Shown: positions 16,330 to 25,111, numbered from the stretch's first letter. The stretch is DNA of 51,272 nt from Mucilaginibacter polytrichastri (GCF_001911425.1 NZ_MPPL01000001.1:4466794-4518065); one strand, 5' to 3'. The notes: generated by a model not told the origin, from the sequence alone. Translations and numbers: made by a program.

Positions 16330-16458
16330 ATGTGCAGATGCGTGAATGTGCAGATATGCAGATAGACTTATAGAATATTTGAGCCGCCTCGTAAACGAAG
16401 CGGCTTTTTTGTTGGCTGTTTTTCATTTGCACATGTGCACATTCACGCATCTGCACAT
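16330..16458. repeat. 23-bp inverted repeat of the TGTGCAGATG family around a terminator
   Basis: Left arm 16330-16352 and right arm 16436-16458 are perfect complements. Copies of TGTGCAGAT/ATCTGCACA words continue to 16495. The arms enclose the terminator at 16382-16411. The words are those of a dispersed intergenic repeat. Confidence 0.7.
16382..16411 (+). terminator. Terminator of the ileS-lspA operon
   Basis: AGCCGC (16382-16387) pairs with GCGGCT (16400-16405), with an inner TCG/CGA, then six T residues. It lies about 60 bases after the lspA stop. Confidence 0.8.
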
Positions 16459-16526
16459 TATTTCAAATCATCTGCACACTTGCACATCTGCACATTCTAC
16501 TTATCTTTAAGCTTCAATCCCTCAGC

Positions 16527-18677
16527 ATGAAAAAAACCTTATTCCTTTTATTACTTAGCGGTAGTTTATTTAGCTTAAAAGCCCAGCAGGGCAAACAGGC
16601 CATTACCGTTACCGACATGGCTAAGATTAAGCAATTAAACAGTGTTTCTTTTTCGCACAATGGTAAACAAATTGCTTTCCGGGTCACGTCTATCGTTCCG
16701 GATGAAACCAATAAAGCAGAATATGCTTACCGTAATCAGATTTGGCTGGTGCCTGCCGATGGCAGTGCCGAAGCAAGAGCCATTACAGCTATAGCTACCA
16801 GCAGCGGGCAGCCAACCTGGTCGCCGGATGATAGCAAGCTTGCATTTACCCGGGTAATTAAGGGCAAAACACAAATATTTTTAATGCCCCTTAACGGCGG
16901 CGAACCTGTGCAGTTAACAAATGACAGCCACGGTGCCAGCTTACCGCAATGGTCGCCGGATGGCAGCAAGATCATGTATTCTGTTAACCTCTCCTACCCA
17001 GAGATGCTTAAGGATTCGATCTTAAACCCCGGCTTAAAAGTACCTTACTGGAGCGTGGAAAAACCGGGTTTTAAAACTAACCTGGCCATTTCAAAAGCAA
17101 AGCAAAACGCCAATGGCAATATAGATGAGGTTCGTGCCTATTTAACGCAGGACGAGGTTGACAACAAAGTAAAAGTATTTAACAAGCTAGACTTTGAAGG
17201 TGAAGCCGCCACCGACCCCGACTTTGGCTTTAATCACTACATGATCATCGATGCCAAAGCAGGTGCTAAGGAAAAACCGCTTACACTTGGTTTCAATAGT
17301 TATGGCGGGGCCATATTTACCCCCGATGGTAAAAACATTATCCTAACAGCCAACTTAGATACCCTGCTAAATCCCGATCGCAGCCGTTTGTCGGCAATAT
17401 ATAAAATGCCTGTTACCGGCGGCCCATTAAAGCCTTTAATCAGTGAGGCGGGTTTAGATATCAGCAATAGCTCTATTTCTCCATCGGGCCGTTACCTGGT
17501 TTACCAAATTGGTAAAGAAATGCAGATCAATATCCCCGAGCTGGCTATTTATGATTTTGAGAACCCGGGAAAAAAGATAACCATCCCGGTTGATCGCAGC
17601 ATTACAGGTTTTGCATGGTCGAAAGACAGTAAAGTGCTTTATTACACGGCACAATCTAACGGCGGTATCCCTATTTTCAAGGTAAGCATGGCTACTTTAA
17701 AGCCCGAGCAGATCAGCACGTTTGACGAAGGATTAAGCAGCCTTGATGTAAGCAAAACCCAAATGGTTTATGTAAAAACAGAAGTAGCAAACCCTTATGA
17801 GCTTTACACTGCCGACCTGAATAATAAATCGGCCAAACGGATTACCTCATTTAACTACGAATGGATAAAGGATAAGAAACTCAGCTTCCCCGAAAAAAAA
17901 TATTATACCAACAGCAAGGGCATGAAGGTAGAGTACTGGGTAATGAAACCCACCAACTTCGATCCGAATAAAAAATACCCGGTAATGCTGCAGATCCACG
18001 GCGGGCCAAGCGCCATGTGGGGGCCGGGCGAAAGCAGCATGTGGCACGAATACCAGTTTTTCTGCGCACAGGGTTATGGCGTAGTCTATTCTAACCCGCG
18101 TGGTTCAGGAGGTTACGGTATCGACTTTTTAAAAGGTAATTACAAAGACTGGGGTACCGGCCCAACAGAAGATGTACTGGCTGCACTTGATGGCACATTA
18201 GCCGAGGGCTGGGGCGATAAAGACCGCACGGTAGCCACAGGAGGCTCGTACGCCGGTTATTTAACGGCATGGCTTGCAGGCCATACCAAACGCTTTTCGG
18301 CCATATCATCGCAACGCGGCGTGTATGACCTCACTACATTTTTTGGTGAAGGCAATGCATGGCAACTGGTACCGATGTATTTCGGCGGCTACCCATGGGA
18401 TGAAAACATTCGCCCGATACTGGCCCGCGAATCGCCGTTTACATACGTAAACCAAATTACCACACCGTACCTGATGCTGCACGGCGAAACCGACCTGCGC
18501 ACCGGTATTGTTCAGGGCGAAATGATGTACAAGGCGCTTAAAGTTTTAAACCGCCCGGTAGAGTACGTACAACACCCTGGAGGAACGCATGAGCTGAGCC
18601 GATCTGGCAACGTGCGCCAGCGCATAGACCAGATGCTGAGGATCTATGAGTTTTTTGAACGATACATTACCCACTAA
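16527..18677 (+). CDS. Secreted S9-family prolyl oligopeptidase-like peptidase
   Basis: 716 residues with a signal peptide (MKKTLFLLLLSGSLFSLKAQ). An N-terminal TolB/WD40-like beta-propeller has repeated P-x-WSPDDSK / PQWSPDGSK blades (about 80-400). The C-terminal alpha/beta-hydrolase domain carries HGGPSAMWG (oxyanion region), GGSYAGY with Ser574, Asp656 in HGETDLR and His688 in GGTHELS. This is the dipeptidyl-peptidase/acylaminoacyl-peptidase type, cleaving short peptides in the periplasm. Single gene with its own terminator. Confidence 0.93.
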   Translation: MKKTLFLLLLSGSLFSLKAQQGKQAITVTDMAKIKQLNSVSFSHNGKQIAFRVTSIVPDETNKAEYAYRNQIWLVPADGSAEARAITAIATSSGQPTWSPDDSKLAFTRVIKGKTQIFLMPLNGGEPVQLTNDSHGASLPQWSPDGSKIMYSVNLSYPEMLKDSILNPGLKVPYWSVEKPGFKTNLAISKAKQNANGNIDEVRAYLTQDEVDNKVKVFNKLDFEGEAATDPDFGFNHYMIIDAKAGAKEKPLTLGFNSYGGAIFTPDGKNIILTANLDTLLNPDRSRLSAIYKMPVTGGPLKPLISEAGLDISNSSISPSGRYLVYQIGKEMQINIPELAIYDFENPGKKITIPVDRSITGFAWSKDSKVLYYTAQSNGGIPIFKVSMATLKPEQISTFDEGLSSLDVSKTQMVYVKTEVANPYELYTADLNNKSAKRITSFNYEWIKDKKLSFPEKKYYTNSKGMKVEYWVMKPTNFDPNKKYPVMLQIHGGPSAMWGPGESSMWHEYQFFCAQGYGVVYSNPRGSGGYGIDFLKGNYKDWGTGPTEDVLAALDGTLAEGWGDKDRTVATGGSYAGYLTAWLAGHTKRFSAISSQRGVYDLTTFFGEGNAWQLVPMYFGGYPWDENIRPILARESPFTYVNQITTPYLMLHGETDLRTGIVQGEMMYKALKVLNRPVEYVQHPGGTHELSRSGNVRQRIDQMLRIYEFFERYITH

Positions 18678-18693
18678 AATATTTGATGATCCC

Positions 18694-18718
18694 CGCCCGC
18701 AAGGCGGGGATTTTTGTT
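18694..18718 (+). terminator. Terminator of the S9 peptidase gene
   Basis: CCCCGCC and GGCGGGG form a GC-rich stem with a short loop followed by ATTTTTGTTTT, about 20 bases after the stop codon. Confidence 0.8.
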
Positions 18719-18737
18719 TTGAACATCTCCGCCCGTC

Positions 18738-19137
18738 ATCCCGAACTTGTTTCACTGTTGTCCGGTAAAAGTTTTCTTTAAAAAGTTTACCGGACAGCCG
18801 GAATCGAAATAGCTGCAATATTTTCCACAAAAGTTTTCGTAAAAGGCTATATCATAACCATAAAGGGTCTAATTGAAAGAAACCAACGATTATTCTCGAA
18901 TTTTTACCGGACAGCCGGTTTTCGAAAACAAAAAAGCTTCAGCAAAAAGCATAGGCCTTACTTTTACAAACACAATGAAAAATGGCTTTTTTGAGTGCTT
19001 AAAGGCATATTTCAGATACCTGATTAAGTTTTACCGGACAACAGTGAACTTGTTTCGGGATCCCACATGCTAAGTATACGTTAATAAAGCTGTACACCTG
19101 GCATGTGGGGTGCTGAAACAAGTTCAGCATGACGGTT
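18738..19137. repeat. REP-like palindromic repeat, split by the MITE
   Basis: Outside the insertion, GTCATCCCGAACTTGTTTC + GGGATCCCACATGC on the left is mirrored by GCATGTGGGGTGCTGAAACAAGTTCAGCATGAC on the right (19101-19134), forming a large imperfect palindrome. A second copy of this repeat class is at 46654-46732. Confidence 0.65.
18743..19056. mobile_element. 292-bp MITE-like insertion with an 11-bp target duplication
   Basis: The element is 18754-19045. Its ends are perfect 17-bp inverted repeats: ACTGTTGTCCGGTAAAA at 18754-18770 and its complement at 19029-19045. The flanks are identical 11-bp direct repeats, GAACTTGTTTC, at 18743-18753 and 19046-19056. Two further copies of TTTACCGGACAGCCGG lie inside (18786-18801, 18903-18918). 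There is no transposase; a 66-codon frame inside is not convincing. The insertion splits a REP-like palindrome CCCGAACTTGTTTCGGG, and a related unsplit copy is at 46654-46732. An 11-bp duplication is typical of IS4-family transposition, so an IS4-type enzyme acting in trans is the likely mover. Confidence 0.85.
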
Positions 19138-19267
19138 CAAGCACTGGCAATGACAAAGTGATTAATCCTTTCCCTCTCCCCTCAGTCCAAACATTAACAT
19201 GATAATTGATGTTGATGAGTTACACTTTATAACTTCAACTCGTATAACCTTTAAACGAACTTTACAA

Positions 19268-19963
19268 ATGAAACGATTACTATTAATTGCAGCCTTAACC
19301 ACATTTACGTTCGCTGCGTTTGCACAAACTGTTGACCTTAGACGCAAAATTGCGGTAACCGGAACTGCCGAGCAGGAGGTTACCCCTGATATTATCTACG
19401 TATCCATTTCCCTGAAAGAATACATGGACGGTAAAAATAAAACTACTATTGACGTACTGGAACGCCAGCTGCAAAAGGCCGTTACTGATGCCGGTATACA
19501 AAAGGAAGACTTTACGATCAATAACCTGTCGTCTTACAACTACACGGTACAAAAGAAAAAGAACCCCGACTTTTTGGCCAGCAAACAATACCGCATCAAA
19601 TTTCACGACCTGAATGCCTATAACCAGATCCTGGCAGAGGTTGATGCCAAAGGCATACAGAGTACCAACATAGAAAGCTATGATTACTCAAAAATTGAGT
19701 CGTTGAAGAAAGATTTAAAGATCAAAGCTCTTTTGGCCGCTAAAGAGAAAGCCACTTACCTGCTAACCAGTATTGGGGAGCATACCGGCAGCCCGCTGGA
19801 TATTCAGGAAGTATCAAACGACATTTATCCACAACCGGTTTACCGCGCCAATATGATGATGATGAAAGCCGAAAGTGCCGATGCAGCACCACAGGATAAT
19901 ATAGACGTTAAAAAGATCAAGTTAAGTTCACAGATGAACGTTACTTTCGAGATTGTAAAATAA
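19268..19963 (+). CDS. SIMPL-domain (DUF541) secreted protein
   Basis: 231 residues from the ATG at 19268, where a signal peptide begins (MKRLLLIAALTTFTFAAFAQ); in-frame codons upstream lack coding features. The mature protein is a single SIMPL/DUF541 domain: KIAVTGTAEQEVTPDIIYVS at its start, the KEKATYLLTSIGE helix, and the closing VTFEIVK strand. Family members are periplasmic, form oligomers, and are of unclear function, sometimes linked to oxidative stress. Monocistronic, with a terminator after the stop. Confidence 0.88.
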   Translation: MKRLLLIAALTTFTFAAFAQTVDLRRKIAVTGTAEQEVTPDIIYVSISLKEYMDGKNKTTIDVLERQLQKAVTDAGIQKEDFTINNLSSYNYTVQKKKNPDFLASKQYRIKFHDLNAYNQILAEVDAKGIQSTNIESYDYSKIESLKKDLKIKALLAAKEKATYLLTSIGEHTGSPLDIQEVSNDIYPQPVYRANMMMMKAESADAAPQDNIDVKKIKLSSQMNVTFEIVK

Positions 19964-19984
19964 TACAATTGAGGTATAAAAGGA

Positions 19985-20015
19985 AGCCCATCGGTTTATG
20001 CTGATGGGCTTTTTT
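19985..20015 (+). terminator. Terminator of the SIMPL gene
   Basis: AGCCCATC (19985-19992) pairs with GATGGGCT (20003-20010), followed by a T-run to 20015. Confidence 0.85.
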
Positions 20016-20314
20016 ACGCCAAAAAAGTGGAATGTTCCATGTGTTCCACCTGTTCCATATTACAGACTTAAAAGTTATTATTTTCTATTGATACCAACTA
20101 CAACTAATTAATAATCAATTAATTGAATTCGTTATTTGATTGATCTTTATGTTCCACTTTTATGACTTAAAAGCTGTTTTTGTGACAAAAACTTGTCACA
20201 AAAATCTTGTCATTCTGGACCTAGTGAAGAATCTTCTTCCATATGCATACGAACATACAGGGTGAAGAAGATTCCTCATTACACTTGGAGTGACCAATTA
20301 TATTAAAGATTTAT
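20016..20314. other. Intergenic region with hairpins and repeats, no gene
   Basis: No ORF of note. It holds several TGTTCCA words (20033-20057), a perfect 12-bp hairpin TTTTTGTGACAA (20177-20188) with its complement at 20193-20204 and loop AAAC, and an imperfect inverted repeat at 20209-20293 (GTCATTCTGG ... GAAGAATCTTCTT mirrored by AAGAAGATTCCTCATT ... GGAGTGAC). The last is a second class of dispersed palindromic repeat. The 12-bp hairpin could terminate transcription from either side. Confidence 0.6.
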
Positions 20315-22006
20315 TTACTTTATCCGCAGCAAATAATACTTATCTAACACCTGCGGGCGGGTTTTCGGGTTCAGGAAAGTACCTGTTAAACGGGTAATGC
20401 CGTAATTATCGTGCCCGTAAGCAGTGGTTGTGGTTAAACCCATCTGTTCTAACTGATCTTTGCCTTGTTCTGTAGTATAAATCCAGAATTGCTTTTTAGT
20501 GGTATCTGCGTAAGCCTTAACCGTGTCGATGCCATTCATGGTACCCGTAAGGTGCTGGGAATGGAAATTGAACGAAGAACTATGGATATTATAATTGTAA
20601 ATACTGCCATCCGGTATATTTTTATCCCGTGCTATTTTACCTAAGCTAACCCCCGCCTGGTAATCTTTTAACAATTGCATATACACATTGCCATTTAGCA
20701 ATACATTGGTAAGCGAGGCCAATAGGGTAGATACAATAACGATCTTTTTATAAGGTAAAGATGGTTTAGCGATTGTATAAACCATAATGCCCAGTAGTAC
20801 TACCGATACGATAGCTACCAGCCACGATTGTACCGGGAAGCACCAAAGGTTAAGCAGCACCAGCAGAAACAGCACCGCACCCATTACAAAGTACTGGATG
20901 TAAAGGCTATACTTTAAAGCGGTAGTATTCTGCTCTTCTACCTTTTGTACCAGCATACCTGCTGTTAATACTGCAAAAATAGGGAATAACACATTTAAGT
21001 AGTGCGGCAATTGATAGCCCGATGAGGAAATAATGGCGAAAATAATCACCGTGGTACCTACCGTAAGCAATTCCATATTTTTAACCGGGGCAAATTTGGT
21101 TTTGATAAAGTACGATACCCTATCAAAAAACGCATAGTAGGTTAACAGGCACCAGGGTAAAAACGCCCAAAGCGCGGTATGGAAAAAGAAGAAATAATCT
21201 TTATGGCCTTTACCCCATTTTTTACCTTCTAACCGTTCAAAATTTTGCGACCACATAATAAATTTAACGCCCGATATATGGTCCATCCCGCGCACCACCT
21301 TTTCGGGGTGCAAATCATATTGCAGGTAATAGCAGTACACACAAGGCGAAATAAACACGCCCCAAAGCAACAGTACAACAATCCATTGCCAGTCGAACAT
21401 GCGTTTCCAGTTGCGCTGGTAAATCAACAGAAAAAACAAGGCTACACACGGCATCACAAAACCAATCATCCCTTTGGTACAAAAGCCTATGGCAAGGCCT
21501 AAAGCAGCCAGCACGTAATTATACCATTTGTTTAAATAAACAGCCTCTACCAGTTGCCAGGTAGCCAGCACAATGCCGCTCATGAGCAGGGCATCCATCC
21601 GCACATCGTTATTGGCCAAAAACTCGGCCTGGGCAGCAGCAAGTATCAAAGCCGCAAGCAAGCCGGTTTCGTGGTTATAAAGCAGTTTGGCCAGGCGGTA
21701 AGTTGAGTATACCGCCAAAATGGTCATCAAAAAAGAGGGAAATTTATAAGCAAAATCACTTACGCCGAAAATATTGTATGATAAAGCCGCCAGCCAGAAA
21801 TGCAAGTGGGGTTTATCTAGATAGTCTTTACCGAGGTCATCAACCAGGTTCACATAATCGTGGTGCTGAAACATGTGCAGAGCAATGTTGGCATGATGCG
21901 AGGCGTCTTCATCCATCAACGGAACAAATAAACCAAACACATAAGCTACAAACAGCGCCGCAAACAACCAGAAATAAACAGAAATATTAATTTTTTGATG
22001 AGTCAT
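20315..22006 (-). CDS. Membrane glycosyltransferase, GT39/ArnT-like
   Basis: 563 residues, about 12 membrane segments. The first periplasmic loop after helix 1 holds LFVPLMDEDASHHANIALHM, the acidic catalytic motif of the PMT/ArnT-type GT-C transferases. DYLDKPHLHFWLAAL and KFPSFLMTILAVYSTYRLAK follow, also typical, then a soluble C-terminal domain of about 110 residues. Such enzymes transfer a sugar from a polyprenyl-phosphate donor to a lipid or protein on the outer face of the inner membrane. Acceptor and sugar are unknown. Single gene; a TAATTTTG -7 box lies at 22063-22056. Confidence 0.85.
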   Translation of the reverse strand: MTHQKINISVYFWLFAALFVAYVFGLFVPLMDEDASHHANIALHMFQHHDYVNLVDDLGKDYLDKPHLHFWLAALSYNIFGVSDFAYKFPSFLMTILAVYSTYRLAKLLYNHETGLLAALILAAAQAEFLANNDVRMDALLMSGIVLATWQLVEAVYLNKWYNYVLAALGLAIGFCTKGMIGFVMPCVALFFLLIYQRNWKRMFDWQWIVVLLLWGVFISPCVYCYYLQYDLHPEKVVRGMDHISGVKFIMWSQNFERLEGKKWGKGHKDYFFFFHTALWAFLPWCLLTYYAFFDRVSYFIKTKFAPVKNMELLTVGTTVIIFAIISSSGYQLPHYLNVLFPIFAVLTAGMLVQKVEEQNTTALKYSLYIQYFVMGAVLFLLVLLNLWCFPVQSWLVAIVSVVLLGIMVYTIAKPSLPYKKIVIVSTLLASLTNVLLNGNVYMQLLKDYQAGVSLGKIARDKNIPDGSIYNYNIHSSSFNFHSQHLTGTMNGIDTVKAYADTTKKQFWIYTTEQGKDQLEQMGLTTTTAYGHDNYGITRLTGTFLNPKTRPQVLDKYYLLRIK

Positions 22007-22133
22007 GCTTCAAATTTACCGGCCTCAGCAATATGCTGTTACCTGCGTACGGCCGCAAAATTAAGTAAATAATCAGTATACACGATTAGGCTTAACAAAA
22101 CATTAACCAAAACCTTAAGTCAATATTTATCTA

Positions 22134-22277
22134 ATGACGAAATGCGATGGGCAAATTAAAATTATAGCACTTGCATCAGTGCTTAGTTTTAGCATAGCGG
22201 CGTGCAATAGCAATCGCAATTCGGCCACTTTAGGCGGCAGCCAGGATACCACCAATACAAACAAGGGAGGCTGCTGA
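22134..22277 (+). CDS. Small 47-residue lipoprotein with an in-frame extension past TGA
   Basis: ATG at 22134, TGA at 22275-22277. The sequence has a basic start, a hydrophobic stretch (IIALASVLSFSIAAC) and a lipobox SIAAC, giving a predicted mature lipopeptide of about 24 residues, rich in Asn, Thr and Gly and ending NKGGC. The frame stays open for 26 codons past the TGA (CASHDTAKTSV ... AALRAKG, stop at 22356-22358), so the TGA is set between two Cys codons. Protein-like composition after the stop suggests either a truncated longer lipoprotein or, less likely, TGA recoding. No known family is recognised. Confidence 0.5.
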   Translation: MTKCDGQIKIIALASVLSFSIAACNSNRNSATLGGSQDTTNTNKGGC

Positions 22278-22508
22278 TGTGCATCTCACGATACGGCGAA
22301 AACTTCGGTAACCGACCCTACCGTACATGCTAATGCAGCCCTACGGGCAAAGGGGTAAAAAATTACTAAATTCAAACAATAAATTAACTACCAGTATAAC
22401 TTATTATTATAAGTTACACATTGAGTAAATGTTTAATTTTTAAAAGGTAAATGCTTGACAAACTGAATTTTGCGCATTACCTTTACTACTCCTAATTTGT
22501 TTGTTGCG

Positions 22509-22925
22509 ATGATCCGTATTAAAGCCAAGAAGATACTATTGGTTGCGCCGGAGATTTTTTCGAAGCCGCTGCTGAATACCAAGAATGAAGTAAAGCATGT
22601 AACCCATGCGAGCCAGATTTTCCCGGTGATATATGATATGAACCCTGATCTGATCGTTTTTGATTACGAGCACCTGGGTGCTGATTTTGAAAGAGTACTG
22701 AGACGGCTTAGAGCCAACTCTTTTTACGACAAAACAAAAATTTGCTGTTATAAACCCCAAGCCGATCGTAAAACAGACAGCCTTTTATCGGCACTTGGCG
22801 TCAATTACTTTTTGCACGAAACCGTTACCCCTGCTTATACAGACAGCTACACCAGCAATTTCACCTTGCCCGAGAGTATTAGCATGCTGTTTAAATCGGC
22901 AGTGCTGAACATAGCAGTACAGTAA
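22509..22925 (+). CDS. Receiver-like (pseudo-response-regulator) protein
   Basis: 138 residues from ATG at 22509 (in-frame codons before it are not convincing). It has a CheY-like pattern: first strand KKILLVAPEIF, second region VKHVTHASQIFPVIYDMNPD, then LIVFDYEHLG carrying the Asp at the phosphorylation position, TKICCYKP as the fourth strand, and a closing helix. The acidic pair expected at the end of strand 1 is absent (VAPE), so metal binding and phosphorylation are doubtful. No output domain and no kinase nearby. The role is unknown. Confidence 0.6.
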   Translation: MIRIKAKKILLVAPEIFSKPLLNTKNEVKHVTHASQIFPVIYDMNPDLIVFDYEHLGADFERVLRRLRANSFYDKTKICCYKPQADRKTDSLLSALGVNYFLHETVTPAYTDSYTSNFTLPESISMLFKSAVLNIAVQ

Positions 22926-22960
22926 GCATTAGTTCTGATCAACAAAATACTTAACCACAA

Positions 22961-22990
22961 AAAAGCTCCTTGCCATAACAAGGAGCTTTT
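22961..22990. terminator. Bidirectional terminator between the receiver-like gene and serS
   Basis: AAAAGCTCCTTG (22961-22972) pairs perfectly with 22979-22990, loop of 6, with A and T runs on both sides. It serves the convergent genes ending at 22925 and 23015. Confidence 0.9.
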
Positions 22991-23014
22991 CCATTATGCT
23001 ATTTATTGGTTCTA

Positions 23015-24286
23015 TTAGTTAATCCACTCAAACTTGGTATAAGGCACCAATACTTCCGGAATCTTAATACCATCGGGCGTTTGATTATTCTCTAACAAGG
23101 TAGCCACTATACGCGGCAAGGCCAAAGCACTACCATTTAGCGTATGCGCTAATTGTGTTTTACCCTCTGCATTACGGAAACGCAGTTTCAAACGGTTAGC
23201 CTGAAAGGTTTCGAAGTTTGATACTGATGACACTTCTAACCAGCGCTTTTGTGCGCCACTCCAGGTTTCCATGTCATAAGTTAGCGCAGCAGTAAAGCTC
23301 ATATCGCCACCACATAACCGCAATACACGATAAGGCAAGCCCAGTTTTTGCAACAGGCTCTGCACATGGGCGCTCATTTCTTCTAATGTATGGTATGATG
23401 TCTCAGGGTTTACTACCTGTACTAACTCTACCTTATCAAACTGGTGCAAACGGTTCAGTCCGCGTACATGCGCACCGTATGAACCCGCTTCGCGGCGGAA
23501 ACATGGCGTATATCCACAATTTTTAACCGGCAGCTCATCGGCCTTTAAAATTACATCGCGGTACAGGTTGGTGATCGGTACTTCGGCTGTTGGTATCAGG
23601 TACAGGTTATCTACACCTACATAATACATCTGCCCCTCTTTATCGGGCAGTTGGCCGGTACCAAAGCCAGATGCTTCATTAACCAGTAATGGCAGCATGC
23701 GCTCATCATAACCAGCTTTTTCTGCTTCATCTAAAAAGAAAGCGATCAATGCACGTTGCAGTTTGGCACCCTTTCCTTTATACACCGGGAAACCGGCACC
23801 TGTTATTTTAACACCCAGTTCAAAATCAATCAGGTTATATTTGGCGGCAAGCTCCCAGTGCGGCAAGGCATTCTCGGGCAGTTCGGGAATGGCACCATGC
23901 TCTAAAACTACTTCGTTCTCTTCGGGTGTTATGCCTTTGGGTACAGAGCTGTGCGGCAGGTTGGGCAGCAATACAATTTTTTGCTGTAATTCTGTCTCTA
24001 TTAAAGCCAGCTGTTCGCCCAGTTGTTTAATTTCTTCTTTCCAGCTACCAGACTTAGCTTTTACAGCTTCGGCTTCTTCCTTTTTGCCGTTTCGCATCAA
24101 TTCGCCAATCTGTTTTGCTGCAGCGTTAGCTTCGGCGGAAACATTATCTAAACGGTTTTGAGCCTGGCGACGGTTATCATCTAATTTAATCACTTCATCA
24201 ACCAGGTCGGTTTGTTTGAAATTTTTTACAGCCAAACGTTCTAAAACCTGTTCCCTGTTATCGCGGATATAACTAACTTGCAGCAT
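23015..24286 (-). CDS. serS: Seryl-tRNA synthetase
   Basis: 423 residues, standard length. An N-terminal coiled-coil arm (about 30-105, NVSAEANAAAKQIGELMRNG) contacts the tRNA long variable arm. The class II core has motif 2 in YTPCFRREAGSYGAHVRGL with the following RLHQFDKVELVQV, and motif 3 in NGSALALPRIVATLLENNQ. It charges tRNA-Ser (and tRNA-Sec where present). A TATCTTTG -7 box lies at 24313-24306, 20 bases upstream. Divergent from rsmI, with GACAAC-type repeats between. Confidence 0.97.
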   Translation of the reverse strand: MLQVSYIRDNREQVLERLAVKNFKQTDLVDEVIKLDDNRRQAQNRLDNVSAEANAAAKQIGELMRNGKKEEAEAVKAKSGSWKEEIKQLGEQLALIETELQQKIVLLPNLPHSSVPKGITPEENEVVLEHGAIPELPENALPHWELAAKYNLIDFELGVKITGAGFPVYKGKGAKLQRALIAFFLDEAEKAGYDERMLPLLVNEASGFGTGQLPDKEGQMYYVGVDNLYLIPTAEVPITNLYRDVILKADELPVKNCGYTPCFRREAGSYGAHVRGLNRLHQFDKVELVQVVNPETSYHTLEEMSAHVQSLLQKLGLPYRVLRLCGGDMSFTAALTYDMETWSGAQKRWLEVSSVSNFETFQANRLKLRFRNAEGKTQLAHTLNGSALALPRIVATLLENNQTPDGIKIPEVLVPYTKFEWIN

Positions 24287-24318
24287 TATTTTATTTTTTG
24301 AACAACAAAGATATGTAA

Positions 24319-24429
24319 TCGGTTGTCTGTTTTCGGTTGTCTGTTGTCAGATTTTATATCTTCTGCCATAAAATGCATTAATCCTATCAGACAAACACCG
24401 ACAACTGACAACTAATAACCGATAACTGA
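24319..24429. repeat. GTTGTCTG / GACAACTGA-type repeats
   Basis: GGTTGTCTGTTTTCGGTTGT at 24319 onward and the opposite-sense ACCGACAACTGACAACTAAT at 24398 onward, in the serS-rsmI intergenic space. The same words occur at 7545-7573. They form a weak long inverted repeat. Confidence 0.5.
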
Positions 24430-24432
24430 ACA

Positions 24433-25107
24433 ATGACCGGTAAACTATATTTAGTGCCCACGCCAATAGGCAACCTGGAGGATATTACGCTCCGCGCTAT
24501 CCGCATATTAAAGGAGGCTGATATTATTTTGGCCGAAGATACCCGCACTTCTGCACCGCTGCTAAAACATTTAGGCATTGATAAACGCGTGTTTTCACAT
24601 CATCAGCATAACGAGCACCAGTCATCTGGCGAGATTGTCCGCTTTTTGTTAGAGGGTAAAAATGTGGCCCTGATCTCTGATGCAGGTACACCCGCCATAT
24701 CAGATCCTGGTTTTTTCCTGGTTCGCGAAGCAATCAAAAATGAAATTATTGTAGAATGCCTGCCTGGCGCTACGGCCTTTGTACCCGCGCTGATCAACTC
24801 GGGCTTCCCTACCGACCGCTTTTGCTTTGAAGGTTTTTTACCACTGAAAAAAGGCCGCCAAACCCGTTACAAGGTTTTAGCCGAAGAAGAGCGTACGATT
24901 ATATTTTACGAATCGCCGCACAGGCTTATGAAATCGCTGGATGAAATGATTACCTACTGGGGTGCCGACCGCCAGATCTCCGTTTCGCGTGAGCTCACCA
25001 AAATGTTTGAAGAAACCGTACGCGGTACGGTTGAAGAAATAAAAGCTTATTATGAAACCCACCCCATTAAAGGGGAGTTTGTAATTTGTGTAAAGGGTAA
25101 AGAATAG
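24433..25107 (+). CDS. rsmI: 16S rRNA (cytidine(1402)-2'-O)-methyltransferase
   Basis: 224 residues, a tetrapyrrole-methylase-fold enzyme. Motifs of RsmI: GKLYLVPTPIGNLEDITLRA at the start, AEDTRTSAPLLKHLGI, ALISDAGTPAISDPGFFLV (SAM site), CLPGATAFVPALINSGFP and FYESPHRLMKSLDEM. It methylates the ribose of C1402 in the decoding centre together with RsmH. The protein is shorter than E. coli RsmI, lacking the C-terminal domain, as usual in this phylum. Ends four bases before the convergent VapC-like pseudogene. Confidence 0.95.
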   Translation: MTGKLYLVPTPIGNLEDITLRAIRILKEADIILAEDTRTSAPLLKHLGIDKRVFSHHQHNEHQSSGEIVRFLLEGKNVALISDAGTPAISDPGFFLVREAIKNEIIVECLPGATAFVPALINSGFPTDRFCFEGFLPLKKGRQTRYKVLAEEERTIIFYESPHRLMKSLDEMITYWGADRQISVSRELTKMFEETVRGTVEEIKAYYETHPIKGEFVICVKGKE

Positions 25108-25111
25108 TTTA

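Noticed and set aside
16330..16495. CRISPR array
   Set aside because: The TGTGCAGATG words are too short, irregularly spaced and inverted; no spacers or cas genes.
18873..19073. 66-codon frame inside and beyond the MITE as a real gene
   Set aside because: It crosses the terminal inverted repeat and runs into the REP-like flank; composition follows the repeats and no domain is seen.
18678..19267. Intact insertion sequence with transposase
   Set aside because: The element is only 292 bp and carries no transposase frame on either strand.
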